Of a stretch of 9,555 bases of DNA, positions 1 to 6,555 are shown one piece after another. Each line of letters opens with the position of its first letter. Within the stretch, counting starts at the first letter, position 1. The notes under the pieces are model-generated. The model worked only from the letters and a program-made list of their open reading frames with translations. It did no database searches and had not been told where the DNA came from. This DNA comes from Hyphomicrobiales bacterium (GTDB lineage: Bacteria > Pseudomonadota > Alphaproteobacteria > Rhizobiales > Aestuariivirgaceae): the NCBI GenBank assembly GCA_014380505.1, contig JACMJT010000481.1, positions 1 to 9,555 of the forward strand, in the 5' to 3' direction. The translations under genes were made by a program, and so were the position numbers.

Positions 1-211
1 AGGATTTCGGAAATTTGAGTGATTCTTTTTCAGTTTGGATCAAGAAATATCGTTCCTCCAGTAAGCCTTACCATCGTCCGTCGCCTGTAGCCAAGATGCG
101 AAGCCACGAGGGCTTGCCGCCGGTGCGCTCACGGCGGCGCTTTGACCACAGGCTTGACCGTCCGGCAAGCGGACTAGCTTTTGCCGGTGGTTTCACCATA
201 TATGACCGGCC
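1..211. promoter_or_regulatory. Leader upstream of dapF with AT-rich start and two hairpins
   Basis: No convincing gene lies here. Bases 1-60 are clearly AT-richer than the rest and are the likeliest place for a promoter. A weak -35-like TTGAGT is at 15-20, but no good -10 sits at the right distance, so no promoter is called. Two inverted repeats follow. At 116-138 the arms are GCCGCC and GGCGGC, extended inward by GTG/CAC with one bulged base and a CGCT loop. At 162-187 the arms are CCGGCAA and TTGCCGG, ending 24 bases before the dapF start. Neither is followed by a T run, so neither looks like a classical intrinsic terminator. In many Rhizobiales ffh is near dapF (from memory), so a divergent gene to the left is possible, but it cannot be seen here. 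Confidence 0.35.
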
Positions 212-1069
212 ATGGCACAGGCTTCCGCCATCCATTTCCGCAAGATGAACGGGCTCGGCAATGATTTTGTCGTGCTCGATGCGCGGGCACGTGCCATTCG
301 CCTGGACGACACCAAGGCCCGCGCCATCGCCGACCGCAAGACCGGCATCGGCTGTGATCAGTTGATCGTGCTGGAGCCCTCGAAGACGGCCGACGTGCGC
401 ATGCGCATCTGGAACAACGAAGGCTTCGAAGTTGAAAGTTGCGGCAATGCCTCGCGCTGCATCGCCGATCTCCTGTTTGCGGAAAAGAAAAGCTCGCGCG
501 CCACCATCGATACCTTGGGCGGGCTTCTGCTGGCGCAGAAGGCCGGGGAAAAACTCGTGACCGTCGATAACGGAGCGCCCCGCTTCGGCTGGAAGGACAT
601 TCCCCTGTCCGAACCCTTCGCCGATACACGCCACATCGAATTGCAACTGGGACCCATCGATGCGCCGCTGATCCATTCGCCATCCGTGGTCAATGTCGGC
701 AATCCCCATTGCATCTTCTGGGTGAAGGATCTCGATGTGGTCGATCTGGCCAAGGCGGGGCCCATGCTCGAGCATCACCCGATGTTCCCCGAGCGCGCCA
801 ACATTTCTCTGGCCAAGGTTCACGCCCGCGATCACATGACGCTCCGTGTCTGGGAGCGCGGCGCCGGACTAACCCGGGCCTGCGGCACGGCGGCCTGCGC
901 CGCCATGGCGGCGGGTTTCCGCATTAAAATCATCGACGCGAAATGCCGGGTCACATTGCCCGGCGGCGATCTGATGATGGAGCGGCGCGAAAGCGACGGT
1001 CATATACTAATGACCGGCCCCGTGGCCTATGACTTCGAGGGCGACCTGCCCGAACATCTTTCGGTGTAG
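212..1069 (+). CDS. dapF: Diaminopimelate epimerase DapF
   Basis: Cytoplasmic, cofactor-independent racemase that converts LL-diaminopimelate to meso-diaminopimelate, the precursor of lysine and of the peptidoglycan cross-linking residue. The 285-residue product has the normal family length. The N-terminal motif MNGLGNDF is at residues 12-19. The two catalytic cysteines are visible: Cys77 in SCGNASRC and Cys224 in GAGLTRACGTAACA, one in each half of the pseudo-symmetric fold. The first motif has Ala-Ser where many homologues have Gly-Ala, a mild variation. The ATG at 212 gives the expected N-terminus with the DapF motif about ten residues in; the nearby ATG at 202 is in another frame. No strong Shine-Dalgarno sequence precedes it. 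mtaB starts three bases after the stop, so the two are probably co-transcribed. Identification is secure from the paired cysteine motifs. Confidence 0.96.
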   Translation: MAQASAIHFRKMNGLGNDFVVLDARARAIRLDDTKARAIADRKTGIGCDQLIVLEPSKTADVRMRIWNNEGFEVESCGNASRCIADLLFAEKKSSRATIDTLGGLLLAQKAGEKLVTVDNGAPRFGWKDIPLSEPFADTRHIELQLGPIDAPLIHSPSVVNVGNPHCIFWVKDLDVVDLAKAGPMLEHHPMFPERANISLAKVHARDHMTLRVWERGAGLTRACGTAACAAMAAGFRIKIIDAKCRVTLPGGDLMMERRESDGHILMTGPVAYDFEGDLPEHLSV

Positions 1070-1072
1070 GCG

Positions 1073-2320
1073 ATGGCCTCCACCGAAATCGTCACCTTCG
1101 GATGCCGCCTCAACAGCTATGAGTCCGAAGTGATGCGCGGCCACGCCGGCAAGGCGGGGCTCGACAACACCATCGTCTTCAACACCTGCGCCGTCACGGC
1201 GGAAGCCACCCGCCAGGCCAGGCAAGCGATCAGGCATGCCCGGAAGGAACAGCCTCAAGCCCGCATCATCGTCACGGGCTGCGCGGTGCAGACCGATCCC
1301 CAAATGTTCGCAAGCATGGCCGAAGTTGATCTCGTCCTCGGCAATGAAGAAAAAATGCAAGCCGAGAGTTGGACGCCACGGGACAGCGAGCGCGTGCGTG
1401 TCAGCGACATCATGCCGGTGCGCAAGACCGCCCTTCACATGATCGATGGCTTGACCGAGCGCACCCGCGCCTTCGTGCAGGTGCAGAACGGCTGCGATCA
1501 TCGCTGTACCTTTTGCATCATCCCTTTCGGCCGCGGCAATTCGCGTTCGGTGCCGGCGGAAGACGTGGTCGAGCAGGTGCGCCGCCTCGCCGCCAACGGC
1601 TATTCGGAGATCGTTCTGTCTGGCGTCGACATCACCTCGTGGGGAGCGGACCTTCCGTCGGCGCCCAAGCTTGGCAGTCTGGTGAAGCGGATTCTTAAGC
1701 TTGTTCCCGATCTCAAACGCCTGCGCCTGTCTTCCATCGATTCGATCGAAGCCGATGCCGAATTGCTGGACTTGATGGCTGGCGAGGAACGGCTGATGCC
1801 GCATATCCACCTGTCGCTGCAATCGGGCGACAACATGATCCTGAAGCGGATGAAGCGCCGTCACACGCGGGAAGATTCGATTGCGTTCTGCGCGGAACTA
1901 CGCGCGCGGCGCCCCGATATCGTCTTCGGCGCCGACATCATCGCGGGCTTCCCGACCGAAACCGATCAAATGTTCGGAAACTCGCTGAAGATCGTCGATG
2001 ACTGCGGCCTCACCTATCTCCATGTCTTTCCGTTTTCGCCCCGTCCTGGAACGCCCGCCGCGCGCATGCCGCAACTTGAGAAAACGGTGATCAAGGAACG
2101 CGCCCGGATTCTCCGCCTGAAAGGGCAGGAACGGCTCCAGGCCTTTCTCGCGGACGAAATCGGCGCCACGCGCCAGGTTCTCGTCGAAACCGGGAGGTCG
2201 GGCCGCACCGAGCATTTCGCCGCCGTCAAATTCGCCCAGGAGATGACGCCCGGCGCCATCGTGCGGGCCCGCGTCACCGGCCACGGTGAGACTCATCTCG
2301 AGGCGAGACTGGCGGCATGA
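1073..2320 (+). CDS. mtaB: tRNA t6A37 methylthiotransferase MtaB (radical SAM)
   Basis: Adds a methylthio group to C2 of N6-threonylcarbamoyladenosine at position 37 of ANN-decoding tRNAs, using two [4Fe-4S] clusters and S-adenosylmethionine. The 415 residues show the three family parts. An N-terminal UPF0004 domain carries cluster-binding cysteines 11 (FGCRLNSYESE), 39 (FNTCAV) and 70 (VTGCAVQ). A radical SAM core has the CxxxCxxC triad at Cys141, Cys145 and Cys148 (NGCDHRCTFC). A C-terminal TRAM-like RNA-binding region starts around residue 365. The FGCRLN form of the first cysteine motif fits the MtaB/e-MtaB branch better than MiaB, which usually has GCQMN, or RimO. The gene begins three bases after dapF, and its TGA overlaps the ftsY ATG (ATGA), which suggests translational coupling. 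The family is certain; MtaB rather than MiaB is very likely. Confidence 0.94.
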   Translation: MASTEIVTFGCRLNSYESEVMRGHAGKAGLDNTIVFNTCAVTAEATRQARQAIRHARKEQPQARIIVTGCAVQTDPQMFASMAEVDLVLGNEEKMQAESWTPRDSERVRVSDIMPVRKTALHMIDGLTERTRAFVQVQNGCDHRCTFCIIPFGRGNSRSVPAEDVVEQVRRLAANGYSEIVLSGVDITSWGADLPSAPKLGSLVKRILKLVPDLKRLRLSSIDSIEADAELLDLMAGEERLMPHIHLSLQSGDNMILKRMKRRHTREDSIAFCAELRARRPDIVFGADIIAGFPTETDQMFGNSLKIVDDCGLTYLHVFPFSPRPGTPAARMPQLEKTVIKERARILRLKGQERLQAFLADEIGATRQVLVETGRSGRTEHFAAVKFAQEMTPGAIVRARVTGHGETHLEARLAA

Positions 2321-3726
2321 GCGGTTTCTTCAAGAAACTTTTCAACCGCATCACTGGAAAAACGGAAGACGCAAGCCCCACCATTGACGAAGCCAGGGCG
2401 CTCCCCGCGCCGGAACCCTTGCCGCTGCCCGAACCGGAACCGGAATTGCAGCCCGAGCCGGAACCCGTTGCCGAACCTGAACCGGTTATCGTCGAAGCGC
2501 CGGTCGAACTTGCGGTCGAAACGAAAAAGCCGGAACCGGCGCACAAGACCAAACCCGCACCAAAAAAGGTCGAGGTCAAAAAGCCAGTTCCGAAAAAGCC
2601 TGAGCCCAAGAAACCAGAACCTAAGGCTAAGGTTAAGGTTCAACCAAAGCCCAAGATCGAAAAGCCGCCCGTCGATGAGATTGCCGCTCCACCAACACCT
2701 GAGCCGGACGTCATCGCCGCCGCATCCGAGGCGGTTATCTTTCCGGAACAGGTAACGGTCGAAATTCCCGAGGTTCAGCCTCAAATTGTTTCGGCAGCCG
2801 CCGAGAACAGGGGCTGGCTTTCGCGGCTCAAAGACGGCCTCTCAAAGTCGTCGAGGACGATCACCGGTTCGATCACCTCGATTTTCACCAAGCGCAAGCT
2901 CGATGCCGGAATGCTTGGCGAGCTGGAGGACGTGCTGATCCAGGCCGACCTCGGCGTGGCCATGGCGGAACGCATCGTCAAGGCCGTGTCGGCTGGCCGG
3001 TACGACAGGGAAATCGAACCCGAGGAAGTAAAGCGCATTCTTGCTGTGGAAGTGGCGAAGGTTTTGAAGCCGGTCGAGGTGCCTTTCAATTTCGGGACGG
3101 AGAAGCCATTCGTCATCCTTGTTGTCGGCGTTAACGGTTCGGGCAAAACCACGACCATCGGCAAGCTTGGCGCCATTGCGAAAGCTGAAGGCTTCAAGGT
3201 GATGTTCGCGGCCTGTGACACGTTTCGCGCCGCGGCCATCGAGCAGCTTACAGTCTGGGGCCAGCGCATCGGCGCCACCACCGTATCGCGGCCCACCGGC
3301 TCCGATTCCTCCGGGCTTGCTTTCGATGCCATGACGCAGGCGCGGGACACCGGCACCGACATTTTATTCATTGATACGGCGGGGCGCCTCCAGAACAAAG
3401 CCTATCTCATGGACGAACTCGACAAGGTGGTGCGCGTTGTCAAGAAGCAGGATGCGGGCGCGCCCCATGCCGTGCTGCTGGTGCTCGACGCCACCACGGG
3501 ACAGAATGCCATCGCCCAGGCCGAGGTTTTCACCAAGGTCGCGGGCGTCACAGGGTTGATCATGACTAAGCTCGACGGCACGGCGCGCGGAGGCATACTC
3601 GTGGCGATCGCGGAAAAATTCAAATTGCCGGTCCATGCCATTGGCGTGGGCGAGCGGATCGATGACTTGCAGCCCTTCGAGGCTGAAGCCTTTGCCCGCA
3701 CCATCGCCGGCCTGGAGCAAACATGA
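2317..3726 (+). CDS. ftsY: Signal recognition particle receptor FtsY
   Basis: SRP-receptor GTPase that docks ribosome-nascent chain-SRP complexes at the inner membrane and passes them to the Sec translocon. The 469-residue product has an acidic/basic low-complexity A domain, roughly residues 27-133, rich in Pro-Glu-Pro and Lys-Lys-Pro units. A four-helix N domain follows at about 160-260, then the GTPase G domain. Visible GTP-binding motifs are the P-loop GVNGSGKTT at 271-279, DTAGR at 353-357 and TKLD at 417-420, followed by GTARGG. The DTFRAAA insertion-box motif typical of SRP GTPases is also present. The A domain and overall length separate it from Ffh, which would have a C-terminal Met-rich M domain instead. 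Its ATG overlaps the mtaB stop, and its own stop overlaps the yciB start. Confidence 0.97.
   Translation: MSGFFKKLFNRITGKTEDASPTIDEARALPAPEPLPLPEPEPELQPEPEPVAEPEPVIVEAPVELAVETKKPEPAHKTKPAPKKVEVKKPVPKKPEPKKPEPKAKVKVQPKPKIEKPPVDEIAAPPTPEPDVIAAASEAVIFPEQVTVEIPEVQPQIVSAAAENRGWLSRLKDGLSKSSRTITGSITSIFTKRKLDAGMLGELEDVLIQADLGVAMAERIVKAVSAGRYDREIEPEEVKRILAVEVAKVLKPVEVPFNFGTEKPFVILVVGVNGSGKTTTIGKLGAIAKAEGFKVMFAACDTFRAAAIEQLTVWGQRIGATTVSRPTGSDSSGLAFDAMTQARDTGTDILFIDTAGRLQNKAYLMDELDKVVRVVKKQDAGAPHAVLLVLDATTGQNAIAQAEVFTKVAGVTGLIMTKLDGTARGGILVAIAEKFKLPVHAIGVGERIDDLQPFEAEAFARTIAGLEQT
2401..2714 (+). repeat. ftsY: Imperfect Pro-Glu / Lys-Pro coding repeats in the FtsY A domain
   Basis: This stretch of ftsY is made of short degenerate repeats. 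The first half has GAACCGGAA-like units encoding Pro-Glu-Pro; the second half has AAGCCAGAA/AAGAAACCA-like units encoding Lys-Lys-Pro and Pro-Lys-Pro-Glu. The charge therefore switches along the protein from strongly acidic to strongly basic ahead of the N domain. In FtsY generally the A domain is variable and helps association with membrane and translocon, and its length differs widely between species. The open antisense frame here is a by-product of the biased composition. Confidence 0.7.
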
Positions 3727-4268
3727 AACCTGGAACAAAACTGCTGATCGATTTGGGGCCGCTGCTGGTGTTCTTCGCTGCCAACTGGTTTGGCGGGGTT
3801 TACACAGCCACCGCGATATTCATGGTCGCCGTCGCCGCGGCATTGGCAGCGTCCTGGCTATTGACCCGCAAGCTGCCGCCTTTGCTGCTCATCAGCGCAG
3901 GTTTTGTTGCCGTCTTCGGAACCCTTACCCTGTGGCTGCACGATCAGGTGTTTATCCAGCTCAAGGTCACTCTTCTCAATGTCCTGTTCGGCGCCATCCT
4001 GCTTACCGGCGTTGCCTTGGGGCGCAGCTATCTGAAACTGGTCCTGGATACGGCGATGCACATGCCCGATCCCGCCTGGCGCACCTTGACGATCAGATGG
4101 GGCGTGTTCTTTTTTTTCTTGGCGGGCCTCAATGAAGTGCTGCGCCATGTCCTGACTTGGGATCATTGGTTGATTTTCAAGGTCTTTGGATTGCTTGCCA
4201 TAACGCTGGTGTTTGCGCTCGCCAATGCCCCCTTCATGGCCAAGCACGTGATCGAGGACAAATCCTAG
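3723..4268 (+). CDS. yciB: YciB / septation protein A family inner-membrane protein
   Basis: Small polytopic inner-membrane protein of the YciB/IspZ (septation protein A) family, linked to cell-envelope integrity and division; the molecular activity is not established. The 181 residues match the usual family length and begin with the family-like IDLGPLLVFFAANW signature. About five hydrophobic segments can be seen, near residues 10-25, 28-48, 53-72, 80-100 and 125-140, with another near 150-172, so the exact count is uncertain. A run of eight T bases at 4110-4117 encodes part of a GVFFFFLAG membrane segment. The ATG overlaps the ftsY stop, so it is probably translated from the ftsY message. 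The ftsY-yciB pairing is common in alphaproteobacteria (from memory), which supports the call. Confidence 0.92.
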   Translation: MKPGTKLLIDLGPLLVFFAANWFGGVYTATAIFMVAVAAALAASWLLTRKLPPLLLISAGFVAVFGTLTLWLHDQVFIQLKVTLLNVLFGAILLTGVALGRSYLKLVLDTAMHMPDPAWRTLTIRWGVFFFFLAGLNEVLRHVLTWDHWLIFKVFGLLAITLVFALANAPFMAKHVIEDKS

Positions 4269-4425
4269 CACTGTGCCGGATCGTCTTCAGTTGCGCAGAA
4301 AACCGCGATCCACCCCTTGTCAAGTATTGCATTCCGTGTCCTGATGATTTTAACTGATGCTGCTTTTGCGGTGCAACTGTGGTTTGTGCGGGTGCGTTGG
4401 TCTTTTCGCTTGCGGGGGCAAATCC

Positions 4426-4448
4426 GAGCCGCTAGGACAACGCGGCTC
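4426..4448. other. Perfect 7-bp inverted repeat with a 9-base loop
   Basis: The arms GAGCCGC (4426-4432) and GCGGCTC (4442-4448) are exact reverse complements flanking TAGGACAAC. It lies about 160 bases after yciB and 120 before the MarR start. No T run follows on either side, so it is not a standard intrinsic terminator. It could end transcription weakly or be a structured leader element of the MarR message. Confidence 0.4.
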
Positions 4449-4525
4449 CGACTGGCCCGGCAACAAAGCCATACCGCCGGAAAAAAACCGGGACGCGGCA
4501 ACAGCGGAGCAGGGGCATAAACCGG

Positions 4526-4551
4526 GCATGAACAGCGCTTACGCGTCATGC
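4526..4551. promoter_or_regulatory. Candidate MarR operator (inverted repeat)
   Basis: GCATGA (4526-4531) and TCATGC (4546-4551) are exact reverse complements separated by 14 bases, with a small AGCGCT palindrome inside. The dyad ends three bases before the Shine-Dalgarno sequence used for the 4569 start. MarR regulators commonly bind palindromes in their own promoter region, so autoregulation is plausible. Six-base arms can arise by chance, so this is a candidate only. Confidence 0.25.
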
Positions 4552-4554
4552 GGC

Positions 4555-4560
4555 AGGAGA
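4555..4560 (+). promoter_or_regulatory. Ribosome binding site that sets the MarR start
   Basis: AGGAGA lies eight bases upstream of the ATG at 4569. This is ideal spacing, whereas the upstream in-frame ATGs at 4548 and 4560 lie before or within the site. It favours the 166-residue form over the 173-residue one. Confidence 0.7.
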
Positions 4561-4568
4561 TGGGGTAC

Positions 4569-5069
4569 ATGGCGGTCAACAAGGACGTGAAACAATTCAC
4601 GCGCTCTCCTTCGCATTTGCTGAAGCGGGCGGCACAATATTCCAATCACATTTACATGGACGCCGTGGGCAAATCCGGTCTCACTCATCGCCAGTTCACC
4701 GTACTGCTCGCCGTCGACAACAATGACGGCAAGAGCCAGACCGATCTCGTGAAGGTAACAGGCATCGACCGCTCGACCCTTGCCGATCTCGTGGCCAGAC
4801 TCCTCTCCCAAGGTCACCTGCAACGCCGCCGGACCAAGGACGATGGCCGCACCAACGCCATCCGCATCACCGCCATCGGCAAGAAAATGCTGAGGACCGC
4901 TCAACCCGGCGCCGATGAAGTTGATCGCCAGCTGCTGTCGCTGGTGCCCGGCGCCGATCGCAAGGGCTTCCTTGACAATCTAGCCCTCCTCGCCGCCGAG
5001 ATGGACAGGATCGAGGAGAAGGAGCCCGCCAAGTTCGCGAGCAAGATCAAGGCCAGGAAACGCGCCTGA
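4569..5069 (+). CDS. MarR-family winged-helix transcriptional regulator
   Basis: Predicted homodimeric DNA-binding repressor or activator; the ligand and target genes cannot be told from sequence. The 166-residue form starts at ATG 4569 because AGGAGA is eight bases upstream; in-frame ATGs at 4548 and 4560 would add at most seven residues. An N-terminal dimerisation helix is followed by the MarR winged helix. LTHRQFTVLLAV (38-49) leads into it, the recognition helix is around 66-81 (IDRSTLADLVARLLSQG), and the wing is around 86-100 with the family motif RRxxKDDGRxNxIxIT. The C-terminal helices end in a Lys/Arg/Ala-rich tail. It is convergent with ccmG, with 31 bases between stops. Its closeness to ccm does not show that it controls those genes. 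The dyad at 4526-4551 would fit autoregulation. The family call is firm. Confidence 0.92.
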   Translation: MAVNKDVKQFTRSPSHLLKRAAQYSNHIYMDAVGKSGLTHRQFTVLLAVDNNDGKSQTDLVKVTGIDRSTLADLVARLLSQGHLQRRRTKDDGRTNAIRITAIGKKMLRTAQPGADEVDRQLLSLVPGADRKGFLDNLALLAAEMDRIEEKEPAKFASKIKARKRA

Positions 5070-5119
5070 ACGCAACTGAGCGTAATATCTCGAAGCGGCA
5101 TTAGTTCAGCGGCGTTTTT
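5063..5119 (+). terminator. Weak terminator-like structure at the end of the MarR gene
   Basis: CTGAAC (5066-5071) at the MarR stop pairs with GTTCAG (5104-5109), with possible extra CGC/GCG pairing through a bulge, and is followed by five T bases at 5115-5119. The loop of about 32 bases is long for an intrinsic terminator, and the structure reaches into the 3' end of ccmG on the other strand. This is a low-confidence candidate. Confidence 0.22.
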
Positions 5120-5670
5120 GCCTTTTCGATTTCCTGGGCGAACCTGCCCTTCAATCCCTCCGGTGTAAGCGGGCCGATCCATTTGTAACGGATCAATCCC
5201 GCCCCATCGACGATGAATGTTTCCGGAACGCCATAGACACCCCAATCGAGGGCGGCCCGGCCGGCCCGGTCCACGACGATGGCGGCGAAGGGTTGGCCCA
5301 GCGTGCCGAGGAAGCGGCGGGCATTCCCCGGTTCATCCTGGTAGTTGATGCCAAAGAGACGGATATCGGAGCGCTTGGCCAACTCCAGCAGCAACGGATG
5401 CTCGACGCGGCAAGGCCCGCACCATGATCCCCAGACATTAACGACAGTGATGGAGCCGGCCTTGAGGCTTGCCGTATCGAAGGCGGGAACATCCATGCCC
5501 TCGATGGCGGGAAGGCTGACGTCGGGAACCGGTTTGCCGATCAGCGCTGAAGGAATATCCGACGGGTTGCCGGAGAGGCCGCGCCACAACAGCGCTGCAA
5601 GGGCCGCGAAGAAAATGACCGGCAGCAGGACGGGCCACAAATTCCGTTGCAGCGGTGGCGCCTCGCTCAT
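5101..5670 (-). CDS. ccmG: Cytochrome c biogenesis thioredoxin CcmG (DsbE)
   Basis: Membrane-anchored periplasmic thioredoxin-like protein that helps reduce the disulfide of apocytochrome c so that heme can be attached. The 189 residues have an N-terminal signal anchor (LWPVLLPVIFFAALAALLW, 11-29), then a thioredoxin fold. The active site is Cys84 and Cys87 in NVWGSWCGPCRVEHP, and the cis-proline is Pro149 in GVYGVPETF. The acidic/Trp context around the CGPC site and the GVxGxPETF loop are typical of CcmG/DsbE rather than general thioredoxins. Its ATG overlaps the stop of ccmD (ATGA), making it the last gene of the ccmABCDG run. CcmH and CcmF, its expected partners in apocytochrome handling and ligation, are not in this window. 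Confidence 0.95.
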   Translation of the reverse strand: MSEAPPLQRNLWPVLLPVIFFAALAALLWRGLSGNPSDIPSALIGKPVPDVSLPAIEGMDVPAFDTASLKAGSITVVNVWGSWCGPCRVEHPLLLELAKRSDIRLFGINYQDEPGNARRFLGTLGQPFAAIVVDRAGRAALDWGVYGVPETFIVDGAGLIRYKWIGPLTPEGLKGRFAQEIEKAKTPLN

Positions 5671-5810
5671 GGCTGGCCCTTGCGGCGGTCCAGCTCAGCG
5701 CGCAAGGCCCGGTCTTGCGCCAAAATATAAATGACAAGACCCCCCAGCACGAGGGCCGATAGTCCATAGGCGCCGATCACAAAACCTGTGTATGCGGCGG
5801 CGAAGTCCAT
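5667..5810 (-). CDS. ccmD: Heme exporter protein CcmD
   Basis: Tiny single-pass inner-membrane protein of System I cytochrome c maturation. It stabilises the CcmC-CcmE complex and is needed to release holo-CcmE through the CcmABCD complex. The product is 47 residues. It begins MDFAAAYTGFVIGAYGLSAL, a good match to the CcmD pattern of a short aromatic N-terminus running into one hydrophobic helix (about 10-32), then a basic tail (DRALRAELDRRKGQP). A longer reading of the same frame exists up to 6008, but it lies inside ccmC and is a shadow. The chosen ATG overlaps the ccmC stop (ATGA), and the ccmD stop overlaps the ccmG ATG, so the three genes are translationally linked. Small size and position between ccmC and ccmG make the call strong. 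Confidence 0.93.
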   Translation of the reverse strand: MDFAAAYTGFVIGAYGLSALVLGGLVIYILAQDRALRAELDRRKGQP

Positions 5811-6532
5811 CAGCGCTCGCCGATTTCTGCGAGATGGATTTGCCGGATCTTGCGCGCCGCGATCTCGCTGCGCATCGCCACCAGATGCAGCGCCAGGAAC
5901 AGAAAACCATACGCCAGTCCCATGACAAGAAGGGGCCACAGCATCGAGGGCGGCATGGCTGGCCCCTCCAGGCGGAACACGCTTGCATCTTGATGCAGGG
6001 TCCACCACCAGTCGACCGAGAACTTGACGATGGGCACGTTGATGAAGCCCGCGAGCGCCACGACGCGGGCAACCATGGCGGCCCTGTGCGGTTCATCGAT
6101 TGCCTGCCACACGGCCATGTAACCGATATAGAGCAGGAACAGCACGAACATGGAAGTGAGCCTCGCATCCCACACCCACCATGTGTTCCAGATAGGCTTG
6201 CCCCAGATTGATCCCGTGGCGAGCGCCAGAAAGCAGAACACGGCACCCAAGGGCGCTGCCGTCTTTGCTGCGGCATCCGCCAGCGGATAGCGAAAGACAA
6301 TTGCCACGGCACTCGCCAGCGCCATCACCGTGTAGACAAGGAGCGCCATCCAGGCGGCTGGCACATGCACATACATGATACGCACCGTTTCGCCCTGCTG
6401 ATAGTCGGCAGGTGCTGTGACGAGCGCGCCATAGAGGCCAATGGCAAAGAGGGCCGCTGTTAGCCCCCAGACATAAGGCAGCATCGTATTGGCGAGACTC
6501 ACAAAGCGCGTGGGATTGGCGAGATATTGCAT
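5810..6532 (-). CDS. ccmC: Heme exporter / heme-handling protein CcmC
   Basis: Polytopic inner-membrane protein that binds heme on the periplasmic side and loads it covalently onto CcmE. The 240 residues have about six membrane helices and the tryptophan-rich heme-handling motif at residues 110-122 (WGKPIWNTWWVWD). Two conserved periplasmic histidines are placed as expected: His56 in MYVHVPAAW and His180 in WWWTLHQ. The motif has Asn116 where many homologues have Gly. The start is the first ATG after an in-frame TAA 15 bases upstream. The only purine-rich Shine-Dalgarno-like sequence, GAGGAGG at 6551-6557, overlaps the ccmB stop and lies 18 bases upstream, farther than normal. The stop overlaps the ccmD ATG. 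Confidence 0.96.
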   Translation of the reverse strand: MQYLANPTRFVSLANTMLPYVWGLTAALFAIGLYGALVTAPADYQQGETVRIMYVHVPAAWMALLVYTVMALASAVAIVFRYPLADAAAKTAAPLGAVFCFLALATGSIWGKPIWNTWWVWDARLTSMFVLFLLYIGYMAVWQAIDEPHRAAMVARVVALAGFINVPIVKFSVDWWWTLHQDASVFRLEGPAMPPSMLWPLLVMGLAYGFLFLALHLVAMRSEIAARKIRQIHLAEIGER

Positions 6533-6555
6533 GGCAGATTTTTAGTCCGTCCTCC

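Larger units (their letters stand above)
4269..4568. other. 300-base gap between yciB and the MarR gene
   Basis: No credible gene. The short open frames on either strand lack codon bias, and the longest, on the - strand, runs into the MarR gene and is Cys/Arg-rich nonsense. The gap contains a perfect hairpin (4426-4448), a weak promoter-like TTGTCA at 4317-4322, two copies of AAACCGGG 34 bases apart (4485-4492 and 4519-4526), and a candidate operator dyad next to the MarR start. It presumably holds the end of the yciB transcript and the MarR promoter. Confidence 0.5.

Noticed and set aside
68..835. Open frame of 255 codons on the - strand over dapF
   Set aside because: Antisense to the secure dapF gene, with no recognisable motifs.
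1007..1864. Long open frame of 285 codons on the - strand across dapF/mtaB
   Set aside because: It lies antisense to mtaB, whose cysteine motifs and length are certain. The product is His/Arg/Asp-rich with no family features, as expected for a shadow frame in GC-rich DNA.
2293..2784. Open - strand frames over the start of ftsY
   Set aside because: They arise from the biased Pro/Glu/Lys codons of the A domain; the products are low-complexity Arg/Leu/Phe or Gly/Ser strings.
4265..4645. Open - strand frame of 126 codons in the yciB-MarR gap
   Set aside because: Cys/Arg-rich with no domain features. It runs antisense into the MarR coding region and has no good ribosome binding site.
5811..6008. 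Longer ccmD reading starting at 6008
   Set aside because: This part is inside ccmC in another frame. CcmD is normally about 45-60 residues, and the ATG at 5810 overlaps the ccmC stop.
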